The position numbers were made by a program, and so were the translations under genes. From an uncultured SAR116 cluster alpha proteobacterium (lineage in GTDB: Bacteria; Pseudomonadota; Alphaproteobacteria; Puniceispirillales; Marisalimonadaceae): DNA of 64,000 nt. How positions within the stretch are numbered: the first letter of the stretch is position 1; every line of letters starts with the position of its first letter. The stretch lies in NCBI GenBank assembly GCA_902616615.1, contig CACMTN010000007.1:1-64000 (forward strand). Direction: 5' to 3'. The notes under the pieces are model-generated. The model worked only from the letters and a program-made list of their open reading frames with translations. It did no database searches and had not been told where the DNA came from. Shown here piece by piece: positions 56,601-63,683 of this stretch.

Positions 56601-56657
56601 AACCATATTTTTTTGGGCTGTTAAAGCACCAATGTTTGTATTTATACTATTAGCCAT
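53625..56657 (-). CDS. Giant flagellin, 1010 aa
   Basis: D0/D1 ends are canonical: TNIGALTAQKNMVKLNADLD, RLSSGFRINSAADDAAGSAI, NMLQRVRELSVQAGNSTLSD; C-terminal SRIQDADFAQETSNLTKAQI and ASKQNLLALLQG. The ~740-residue insert has two parts. Residues ~165-560 hold flagellin_IN-like repeats matching the 664-aa flagellin. Residues ~578-842 hold three modules with GTDMDGNVQTEVIAG (617), GTDVFGNTVTEVVRG (677) and GTDMLGNSLTEVIVGP (792), as in the 743-aa flagellin. About twice the length of a standard flagellin. ttggaga precedes the ATG; a 7-bp hairpin lies in the leader. Confidence 0.93.
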   Translation of the reverse strand: MANSINTNIGALTAQKNMVKLNADLDDAMNRLSSGFRINSAADDAAGSAIASKMESQVKSLGVAIRNSYDAISMTQTAEGALGEVENMLQRVRELSVQAGNSTLSDSDRSMIQSEVDQLIEEIDKISANTHFNNVKLLDGSNVDVKFQIGINASDTLKVDLESSDSISLGLSGAIGVTTLTSERIDEKDFSNTANTIAAADVKINGFNAFATDFNQDTSASGANEAKLLADAINANTGIHGAEADAFNSVQSTAKGTFSQSATFTINGDTVALATSYSKLTANINEAVSGINAALNADNTITLSNKTGEAIVIAGSAASDVGFTAGTYTGFVSLKNLDGSAVRIEAGSEVNGYTDGLGTIGDVNALGFNETSSGSILETDTVSGTALSANEIKINDVLIGASATGQASSIAEAINAVSTESGVTAKASNEVQLALNFGAMPGGTTEFFVNSTSINVTSANGIEGVVTAINNASVGDIRAKANSDGAVTLSSASGVDIRVTHQGDTDFIRAFKDVNGTVSVSGIIGGSDEDVDSLRASAAITDTSLTLLSPSNFNSQVVFTSAGAVTDTDELSDGQTASTSAMTLTSTATSATPKGRMVRITELNNGDASGINFTITGTDMDGNVQTEVIAGATQNGTVDGIKTFNTVTEIVADQTSTLTFDIGSITGQADQNYTITGTDVFGNTVTEVVRGAGGTLEALSKNVYESVTSITASQADTNASTIGNTNAGGTNAANHGNKVADDDGLVASGDHGAATALTLVSGATSLNLGGALITITEGNNATAANGTITVHGTDMLGNSLTEVIVGPAQSGTSTGTKAFATVSRIDLDVDFTSNAVKIGYTASIGDDFTSRGKLELSNSTGTPIKVETVAADSNTNMRTGVDGTFGSTETILQKLGIQGQSAEFEVSGTKVSVETMAGANASLELIDKAIEQVSKFRSSFGAIENRIDASISNLTTLKVNTEAAQSRIQDADFAQETSNLTKAQILSQAATSMLAQANASKQNLLALLQG

Positions 56658-56674
56658 ATTATCGTCTCCAAGGT

Positions 56675-56694
56675 TTGTTAGTATTTTCTAACAA
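56675..56694 (-). promoter_or_regulatory. Hairpin in 5' leader of the giant flagellin
   Basis: ttgttag (56675-56681) and ctaacaa (56688-56694) form a perfect 7-bp stem with a 6-base loop, 18 bases before the start codon and just upstream of the ribosome-binding site. Possible role in mRNA stability or translational control of an abundant protein; not tested. No sigma-54 site lies upstream. Confidence 0.45.
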
Positions 56695-56741
56695 TAGAAA
56701 CGACAAGATAAAGAAATGTTTAGTTTTTTATATAAGTAAAA

Positions 56742-59000
56742 TTATTTTATATAAATATCATTTTTTGGTAAAGATGTTCTAAAATTTTGTGAGACTTTAA
56801 TAAGTCCCTTTTCAAATTTTTTAATATAGTGCTGAGTATTTAATAACTGATTATTATCTTTTTTATTTTTTAGTATATTTTTTAATTTATCAATTTCCTT
56901 TTTATTTTTTCCCAATAATATACCTTTTTTTATATATTCTTCTTCTGATAAAGTTATCAAAGTTTCAAGATGTAATGATGTTAATACACTTCCAGCAACT
57001 CTTGAAGGGAAACTGTTTCCTAACAAAGTTAAGATTGGCAAACAACCATTAACTGCATCTATTGCTGTTGTATGGGCATTATAATTAGACGTGTCTAAAA
57101 ATAAATCTGCTAACTTGTGTCTTGCTAAATGTTGAGAAATTGAAACTCTTTTTGCAAAGATTATTCTCTCACTATCAACACCGTTTATTTTAAATTTTTT
57201 CAAAAGTTTTGCTTTTAGAAGATCAGATTGGTGGGCTAACCATAAAATACTCTCTTTTACTTCTAATAAAATTCTACTCCAATGATCTAAATCCTGATCT
57301 GAAATCTTATAACCATTGTTAAAACAACAAAATATAAATTTATCTTCAGGGAGTTCTTCAATAGTTTTGTTTGTTTGAAAATCGTAATTTTTACTATCGT
57401 CTGATATCAAATATGTGTCTGGCATATAAATTATTTTTTCTGAAAAAAATTGTTTTTTATTTTCAGGTATTACAATTTTATCACCTACAATGTAGTCCAT
57501 ACAATCAGAGCCAAAAGTTCCTGGATAACCGAGATAATTAACTTGAATTGGAGCTAAGCGATTAACGAATAATGAGGGTCTTGAATATTGTGTATAACCC
57601 ATCAAATCCACAGCAATCTCTATTTTGTAATCTCTCGATAATTTAATTATGTCTTTATCACTAAAATTTTTAACATTAAAAAATTGTTTTACATTTTCTT
57701 TTAAAAAATTTATTTCATCATTTTCTTGTTCATTTCCAAAGGAAAATATAAAAACTTCAAAATTATCTTTATCATATAAACTGAATGCTTTTTTTAAAAG
57801 ATGCATGACAGGGTGATTTTTAAAATCAGCAGAGAAGTACCCTATTTTAATTTTTCCATTGAAGCTATTTTGCTTAAAACAATAACTGTTTGTAGCAGTT
57901 AAAATTTTATTACTGTAGTGTTTTGACGTTAGATATTGAACTTCATAATCATTTACTAGAGGCATCATAGTTAGTGGGGGTATAAATTCTCCTGGTTTTA
58001 AAGACGAAATTAACTTGATAGACTCTTTCTTAATATCTAAATTTTTAGATATTATATTTTCATTATTAATTCCTAAAATTGTTGATGATGCTTTTTTGAA
58101 TTCGCCAGAATATATGTAAGCTTTCACTAAATTGAAATAAATATTCACAAAAGAATTATCTATACTTATTCCAAGCTTGTAAGTATCAATTGCTTTGTCG
58201 TATTTTTGCAAATTTAAATAACAATTTCCTAAATTATTATAAAATTCTGGGAATGACCCATCTATATGAATTGACTTTTTAGAAAAATCTATTGCATTTT
58301 CATATTGGCCTTGATTTGATAAAATGAGTGAAATATTATTATAGGCTCTTGAATTTTTTGGATCTAATTCAATAACTTTTTTAAACAATGAAATTGCTCT
58401 AATGTCATCACCCATTTTAGACAAACATAAACCTTTATTTAAGTAGGCAGAAACATAAGAAGGACTAATGTTTATGGATTTATCTAAGATATCTAATGCT
58501 TGGTCAAATTCACCACAACTTAAATACAAAAAACCTAAAGCATTCATAGCCCTAAAATTATTTGGTTTTGATTGAATGGCTGCCATATATAATATTTTTG
58601 ATTTTTCAAAATCAAATAACTCTCTATAACTATTTCCAAGATTACATAGAGCTTCTTCATAAACAGGGTTAATTGTTATTGCTTTTTTTAATGGATCAAG
58701 AGCAGATTTAAATTCAGATATCTCATTTAACGAAGCACCTAAGTTATTATAATATTCTGCAACTTGAGGATTTAACTTAATAGCTGTTTTAAAATAAGCC
58801 TGACCTTTTTCGTGTTTTTTTGTTTTTATATAAGAAACACCAAGTAAATTTAGTAAAAAAGTATTTTTTTTATTTTTTGTTAGTAATATTTCTCCATATT
58901 TAATAACTTTAGAAAATTCTCCCAAATTAAAATTATTCAGAATATCGTTAATAGTTTTTAAAAATAGATCCTTATCAATATCACTGGACACAGCTTGCAT
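56742..59000 (-). CDS. OGT-like TPR glycosyltransferase (GT41), probable flagellin modifier
   Basis: 752 residues. The N-terminal ~310 contain about eight tetratricopeptide repeats (e.g. YYNNLGASLNEISEFKSALD, AYNNISLILSNQGQYENAID). The C-terminal GT-B domain fits O-GlcNAc-transferase family GT41: GYFSADFKNHPVMHLL (His/Asp region), QVNYLGYPGTFG, FCCFNNGYKISDQDLDHWSR (UDP-site Lys) and AHTTAIDAVNGCLPILTLLG. No signal peptide, so cytoplasmic. TPR-GT enzymes such as Caulobacter FlmG glycosylate flagellin. The adjacent giant flagellin and a sigma-54 promoter support that role; the sugar is unknown. Confidence 0.82.
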   Translation of the reverse strand: MQAVSSDIDKDLFLKTINDILNNFNLGEFSKVIKYGEILLTKNKKNTFLLNLLGVSYIKTKKHEKGQAYFKTAIKLNPQVAEYYNNLGASLNEISEFKSALDPLKKAITINPVYEEALCNLGNSYRELFDFEKSKILYMAAIQSKPNNFRAMNALGFLYLSCGEFDQALDILDKSINISPSYVSAYLNKGLCLSKMGDDIRAISLFKKVIELDPKNSRAYNNISLILSNQGQYENAIDFSKKSIHIDGSFPEFYNNLGNCYLNLQKYDKAIDTYKLGISIDNSFVNIYFNLVKAYIYSGEFKKASSTILGINNENIISKNLDIKKESIKLISSLKPGEFIPPLTMMPLVNDYEVQYLTSKHYSNKILTATNSYCFKQNSFNGKIKIGYFSADFKNHPVMHLLKKAFSLYDKDNFEVFIFSFGNEQENDEINFLKENVKQFFNVKNFSDKDIIKLSRDYKIEIAVDLMGYTQYSRPSLFVNRLAPIQVNYLGYPGTFGSDCMDYIVGDKIVIPENKKQFFSEKIIYMPDTYLISDDSKNYDFQTNKTIEELPEDKFIFCCFNNGYKISDQDLDHWSRILLEVKESILWLAHQSDLLKAKLLKKFKINGVDSERIIFAKRVSISQHLARHKLADLFLDTSNYNAHTTAIDAVNGCLPILTLLGNSFPSRVAGSVLTSLHLETLITLSEEEYIKKGILLGKNKKEIDKLKNILKNKKDNNQLLNTQHYIKKFEKGLIKVSQNFRTSLPKNDIYIK

Positions 59001-59029
59001 TTTTTCCTCATCGATATTTGTGAGATATT

Positions 59030-59047
59030 ATGCAAATCTAGTACCAT
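59030..59047 (-). promoter_or_regulatory. Sigma-54 promoter of the OGT-like gene
   Basis: Minus strand aatGGtactagatttGCata has GG at 59045-59044 and GC at 59033-59032, ten bases apart, with TTGCA at -12. Predicted start near 59020, 20 bases before the ATG, which has gatgagga upstream. Confidence 0.77.
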
Positions 59048-59092
59048 TTAAAATAGCTATAATAACTAAAATTATAAAATAACATATCGGTT

Positions 59093-59110
59093 ATGGAATA
59101 AAATTTGCAT
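59093..59110 (+). promoter_or_regulatory. Sigma-54 promoter of the FkbM methyltransferase
   Basis: ttatGGaataaaatttGCat has GG at 59095-59096 and GC at 59107-59108 with ten bases between, and TTGCA at -12. It overlaps the first in-frame ATG (59109), and predicts transcription from about 59120. It sits back to back with the OGT promoter, about 50 bases away. Confidence 0.68.
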
Positions 59111-59144
59111 GTCAAAAACACATCATAAAATTAGAGAAAAAAAT

Positions 59145-59963
59145 ATGTTAAATATAAAATTTAAAAATAAAGAATTAAGTTTTTGGCAGATAGAAAGGTT
59201 ATCACAAGAGCATAAATTGAATAAGTACGAGTTACTTGCTAGTGCTTTTAACCAAGACATCTTATATTCTGAAGAAACTGAGTTGTTAAAAAATTTTATA
59301 TTATCTCTAAGAAATATTTCTCATATTGTAAAATCTCAAATTTTTCAGGATGCATTTGCACATTTTATTATTAGCCAAAAATATGAGAAATCTTTTTTAG
59401 AATTCGGAGCAACGAATGGTTTAGATTTATCTAATACTTTTTTACTTGAAAATAATATGAATTGGTCAGGTGTTGTAGCAGAGCCAAGTCCTCAATGGCA
59501 TATGTCATTAGAAGACAATCGTCCAAAAGCAAAAATATTAAAAAAATGTATATGGAAATCATCTGGTGACAAATTAAAATTTTTTATGTCGGATCTTGGT
59601 GAATTGTCAACTTTGAATGATTTTACCCATTCTGATGAAACAACATTACCCCAAAATACTGCATTAAGAATTAAAAGTGGAAGAATTATAGAAGTAAACA
59701 CAATTTCATTAAATGATGTTATGAAAGAATATTTTAATGATAAAGCCCCTTCTTATATTTCTGTTGATACAGAAGGAAGTGAATTTGAAATATTATCTAG
59801 CTTTGACTTTAAAAAATATAAACCTATATTTTTTTCAGTAGAACATAATTTTACAAACCTAGAATCAAAGATAGATGATTTAATGATTAGTAACGGATAT
59901 TTTAGGGTTTTCAAAAAGTTGACTTCATTTGATGCTTGGTATTTAAGAAATGATATTATTTAA
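59145..59963 (+). CDS. FkbM-family methyltransferase
   Basis: SAM-dependent methyltransferase of the FkbM group, which often O-methylates sugars or glycan intermediates. Motif I-like FLEFGATNGLDLSNTFLLE, then GVVAEPSPQWH, NTISLNDVMKEY and YISVDTEGSEFEIL follow the family order. The frame allows ATG 59109, but the sigma-54 promoter overlaps it, so ATG 59145 (MLNIKFKN) is chosen; 272 residues. Placement beside the OGT suggests methylation of the flagellin glycan; this is inference. Confidence 0.8.
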   Translation: MLNIKFKNKELSFWQIERLSQEHKLNKYELLASAFNQDILYSEETELLKNFILSLRNISHIVKSQIFQDAFAHFIISQKYEKSFLEFGATNGLDLSNTFLLENNMNWSGVVAEPSPQWHMSLEDNRPKAKILKKCIWKSSGDKLKFFMSDLGELSTLNDFTHSDETTLPQNTALRIKSGRIIEVNTISLNDVMKEYFNDKAPSYISVDTEGSEFEILSSFDFKKYKPIFFSVEHNFTNLESKIDDLMISNGYFRVFKKLTSFDAWYLRNDII

Positions 59964-60078
59964 ATAAAATTCTAAATTTTTAAAAAATTGTCCAATTACA
60001 TAAATAATTGTAGTTAAAGGTTTAATAACATTTAAGTTGCTTAAGATTTACATCAAATTAAAAATAAATTTGTCAACT

Positions 60079-60096
60079 GTGGTATAGATATTGCAT
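60079..60096 (+). promoter_or_regulatory. Sigma-54 promoter directly upstream of TPR-oxygenase
   Basis: ctgtGGtatagatattGCat has GG at 60081-60082 and GC at 60093-60094, ten bases apart, with TTGCA at -12. With C at -12 the transcription start falls at about 60106, which is the A of the first ATG, implying a leaderless or nearly leaderless mRNA. Confidence 0.7.
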
Positions 60097-60105
60097 TTCT
60101 TGTTT

Positions 60106-61560
60106 ATGGAAAATGAACAAGTATTAGAATTTATTCAAAATCTTTCTCCTGGTAAAAAAAAATACGAGGAAAAAAGAGCAAAAAAATTAAATTATAACTC
60201 TTTATATGATTATATTTTGTCTAAGTTTGAAAAGCCAAAACAAAATATTAGAACAGAAAATGATAGATGTGCAAAACATCAATCAATTTCATCGAGGGTT
60301 AAAAAAACTCCACCTAAAAATCAGATTGAAAATCTTTACCAACACTATCAAAATGGACAATTTAAAGACGCTGAAAATCTTGCACTAATTATCACTAAAA
60401 AATATCCAAAACATCAATTCGCGTGGAAAGTGTTAGGTGTTATTCTAAAAGAAAGTGGGCGTGTGGTTGAATCTTTATTACCCAATCAAGAATCTGTAAA
60501 ATTAGCACCAGAAGATGCTATAGCGCAAATGAACTTGGGATCCACACTCCAGGAATTAGGAAAATTAGAGGAAGCTGAAGTATGCTTTAGGAAAGCTATT
60601 ATTTTAAAACCTGACAATGCTTATGCTTACTATAATATGGGTGTAACACTGAAAGAGCTAGGTAGATTTGAAGAAGCCGCAGAAAACTATGAACAAGCAT
60701 TGATTTTTAATCCTAATTATTTTGAAGCCTATTGTAATTTAGGCGCTTTGATGCAAGAACTCGGTAGTTTAGAAAAAGCTGAAATTAATTGTAGAAAAGC
60801 GATATCTTTAAAACCCAATTATGCTGAAGCCCATCATAACTTGGGTGTCGTCTTATACAGTAAGGGGAATATTGACAAAGGAATTGATAGTTTAGTAAAG
60901 GCAAACACTATTGATCCTAATTCAAGAGAAAGTGATTTAGTTTTATCAGTTTTACAAGGTAGAAAAACTAGAATGCAAACAGAAATTAAAACTAATAATT
61001 CTAATGATATACATTATAAATTAGGCTTAAAATCAAACCCATTTTTTCTAAAAAGAAAAGTTGAACCAGAATTAATAATGTCATTATCCCAACTGCAATC
61101 AAGAAAAATGGATGAAGCTAAAAATACACCTGTTTTTGGAAATGGTAGATGTTCACTTGATTACAATATGTTCGATCAAGCATGTCCATCAATTAAAAAT
61201 TTGGAAACTGATTTAACTGAGCTTATGAAGTCTGCTGTAAATTCAGATATATATATATATGATTCTTTTTTTAATATTTATGGTGCTGGAGCTGGAATTC
61301 CTCCACATACACATTTAAGTGCAATTGATAAAGATAAATATCTTAATTTAGCTAAACAAAAGTATAGCCTTGTTTATTACGTATCGGTTGGTGACCAAAA
61401 TTGTAGTGAACCAGGATTTTTTAAGCTTTATGATCCTGAAGAACAGATACTTCCAAGTAACGGTATGGTTATAATAATACCAGCAGATAGAGTGCATTCA
61501 GCAGTTTATAATGGTACAAAAGACAGAATCATAATTGGTATTAATTTTTATAGTTTATAA
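60106..61560 (+). CDS. TPR protein with C-terminal 2OG-Fe(II) oxygenase domain
   Basis: 484 residues. An N-terminal basic region, about five TPRs (around 80-290; AIAQMNLGSTLQELGKLEEA, YYNMGVTLKELGRFEEAAEN), and a C-terminal double-stranded beta-helix oxygenase domain (~310-484). The iron-ligand pattern is seen in IPPHTHLSAID (HxH) and ADRVHSAVYNG (distal His), with KDRIIIGINF for 2-oxoglutarate. It matches the putative 2OG-Fe(II) oxygenase family often fused to TPRs. TTG 60091 would lie inside the promoter, so ATG 60106 is used. Substrate unknown; flagellin or its glycan is plausible. Confidence 0.8.
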   Translation: MENEQVLEFIQNLSPGKKKYEEKRAKKLNYNSLYDYILSKFEKPKQNIRTENDRCAKHQSISSRVKKTPPKNQIENLYQHYQNGQFKDAENLALIITKKYPKHQFAWKVLGVILKESGRVVESLLPNQESVKLAPEDAIAQMNLGSTLQELGKLEEAEVCFRKAIILKPDNAYAYYNMGVTLKELGRFEEAAENYEQALIFNPNYFEAYCNLGALMQELGSLEKAEINCRKAISLKPNYAEAHHNLGVVLYSKGNIDKGIDSLVKANTIDPNSRESDLVLSVLQGRKTRMQTEIKTNNSNDIHYKLGLKSNPFFLKRKVEPELIMSLSQLQSRKMDEAKNTPVFGNGRCSLDYNMFDQACPSIKNLETDLTELMKSAVNSDIYIYDSFFNIYGAGAGIPPHTHLSAIDKDKYLNLAKQKYSLVYYVSVGDQNCSEPGFFKLYDPEEQILPSNGMVIIIPADRVHSAVYNGTKDRIIIGINFYSL

Positions 61561-61566
61561 TTTATA

Positions 61567-63678
61567 ATGATAACCAAGCATCAAAAAAAAACACTTAAAC
61601 AATCCAAACATAATTTCTCTATTACTTTAGACACTCTTCAACAAATGCAAAATAATAGAGACTACAAAAACATTGTGAATTTACAAAGTATAATTTTTAA
61701 GAAATTTAACAATGATTTTAGAGTTCTTAACCTTCTTGGAATAGCCAACAAAGAAAATGGAAATTTAGACAAAGCTATTCACTTCTTTAATTTATCATTA
61801 AGAATTAATCCAAATTATATAATTGCATTGAATAATTTAGGAAATATTTATAATTATATCGGGAAATTTGACGAAGCAATTTGTTTGTTTTTAAGGGCTA
61901 TAAATAATTCACCAAATAATACTGTTTTGTGCTCAAATTTAGGTAACTCCTATTTGGGAAAAGAAAACTTCAAATATGCTGTTGAATATTACAATAAAGC
62001 CTTAAATCTTGATCATACTAACTTTGACGCGCACTTTAACATAGCAAATAGTTATTTTAAAATTAATAACAATATCATGGCTATGAAACATATAATCATA
62101 GCATTGAATTTAAATCCAAATCTCAAAGATATATGGAAACTATTTGGATACATTTGTTCTCATACTGTTTTTGAAAAATTCGATCAAAATATTGCCGATA
62201 AAATTAATTTACTTTTAGATCAAAATACAAATTATAATTTAACTATTAGCAAAAGTTTGTTTGAAAAATTAAAAAAACACATACAAGTTAATGAATTTCT
62301 TTCTCTCAAGAAAGAAAATTATAATGTTAAAAATGTCATTGATATTTGCTTTTGTCTTAATAAAACATACTTGCCTAAATTATTGTCTAACTTGATTATA
62401 ACTGACATTGATTTTTTTAATTTATGTCAAAATTTAAGAGAATTTATTTTATTAAATTGCAATAAATTTAAAGGAAATAAAAATGTATTAAATATAACAC
62501 AATCAATTGCAAAACAATGCCATATGAATGAATATATATTCAATATTACTAATAAAGAAAAGGTAATTTTAAATAAACTCAAAAATTTTAGTAAAGCTGA
62601 AATTAACAGTGGAAGATTTGTTAGTGAGTTAGAATTATATATTTTAAGTTCTTATGAATATTTAGATTATTTGCATAATTATGTAGAAGATTTAGATAAA
62701 ATATACTCTTCAAAAATAATATCACAAATTATTAAAAATTTTTTGAAAGAAAAAGAAATTCAATCTCAATTTCTTTCTAACAAAATATTAGACAATACAG
62801 TGTCACAAGCAGTTTCGTCTATGTATGAGGAAAACCCCTATCCTCGATGGGAAGTAGCAAGTATTAATCAAGATAATTTTACGATGAGACAATTCGCTTA
62901 TTACAAAAAACTTATTTCTAATGATTTTGATGGTACTGGTAAAATTGTTAAAATATTAGTAGCTGGTTGTGGTACCGGACAACAAATAGTTTCATTAAGT
63001 GGCATATTTAAAAATAGTTTAATTGATGCAATTGATATTAGTGCTGCAAGTTTGGCTTATGCAAAAAGAAAAATAGAAGAATTAAAATTAAACAATATTA
63101 ATTTTTCCAAGACAGACATTTTAGATCTTCAAAATTTTAATACAAAGTATGATTATATTGAATGTTCAGGCGTCCTTCATCATATGGGAAACCCGGAAAA
63201 AGGTTTTGAAATATTAGTTAATTCACTTAATCCAAATGGTATTATAAAAGTAGGCCTATACAGTTCTATCGCAAGATCTACAATTAACAAAGCAAGAGAA
63301 TTTATTAAAAATAAAAATATTAAATTTTCAATCGAAAACTTAAGAGATTTTAGAACTAATGTAATTGAAAAAAAACCTACCTATGAAGAATTTGATGAAT
63401 TATTAAATTATACAGATTTTTACAGTACAAGTAACTGCAGGGATTTACTTTTTCATATTCAAGAAAAACAATATAATCTTGAAGATATTAAAAATTTGAT
63501 AGATAAATTTAATATGAAATTTGCTGGATTTGATTTTGTTAACCAATATACTCAACAATATTTTAAAATCAGCTTTCCCCAACAAGATTCAGAGTATAAT
63601 TTGAATAACTGGGAAAAATATGAACAAGAGAACATCAATACTTTTTTGGGTATGTATAATTTCTTTTTAATTAAATAA
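61567..63678 (+). CDS. TPR protein with class I methyltransferase domain
   Basis: 703 residues. Four or more TPRs at ~45-205 (LNLLGIANKENGNLDKAIHF, ALNNLGNIYNYIGKFDEAIC), a less conserved middle, then MYEENPYPRWEVAS and a Rossmann methyltransferase domain with motif I ILVAGCGTGQQIVSL, DAIDISAASLAYAKRKIEE and ECSGVLHHMGNPEKGF. This TPR plus MTase fusion is recurrent in marine bacteria, generally beside glycosylation genes. It starts 6 bases after the oxygenase gene, probably the same transcript. Target unknown. Confidence 0.78.
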   Translation: MITKHQKKTLKQSKHNFSITLDTLQQMQNNRDYKNIVNLQSIIFKKFNNDFRVLNLLGIANKENGNLDKAIHFFNLSLRINPNYIIALNNLGNIYNYIGKFDEAICLFLRAINNSPNNTVLCSNLGNSYLGKENFKYAVEYYNKALNLDHTNFDAHFNIANSYFKINNNIMAMKHIIIALNLNPNLKDIWKLFGYICSHTVFEKFDQNIADKINLLLDQNTNYNLTISKSLFEKLKKHIQVNEFLSLKKENYNVKNVIDICFCLNKTYLPKLLSNLIITDIDFFNLCQNLREFILLNCNKFKGNKNVLNITQSIAKQCHMNEYIFNITNKEKVILNKLKNFSKAEINSGRFVSELELYILSSYEYLDYLHNYVEDLDKIYSSKIISQIIKNFLKEKEIQSQFLSNKILDNTVSQAVSSMYEENPYPRWEVASINQDNFTMRQFAYYKKLISNDFDGTGKIVKILVAGCGTGQQIVSLSGIFKNSLIDAIDISAASLAYAKRKIEELKLNNINFSKTDILDLQNFNTKYDYIECSGVLHHMGNPEKGFEILVNSLNPNGIIKVGLYSSIARSTINKAREFIKNKNIKFSIENLRDFRTNVIEKKPTYEEFDELLNYTDFYSTSNCRDLLFHIQEKQYNLEDIKNLIDKFNMKFAGFDFVNQYTQQYFKISFPQQDSEYNLNNWEKYEQENINTFLGMYNFFLIK

Positions 63679-63683
63679 ATAAA

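Noticed and set aside
53625-56657. Flagellin repeats as a DNA repeat array or CRISPR-like locus
   Set aside because: The repeats are protein-level modules in an intact reading frame; no regular short DNA direct repeats with spacers are seen.
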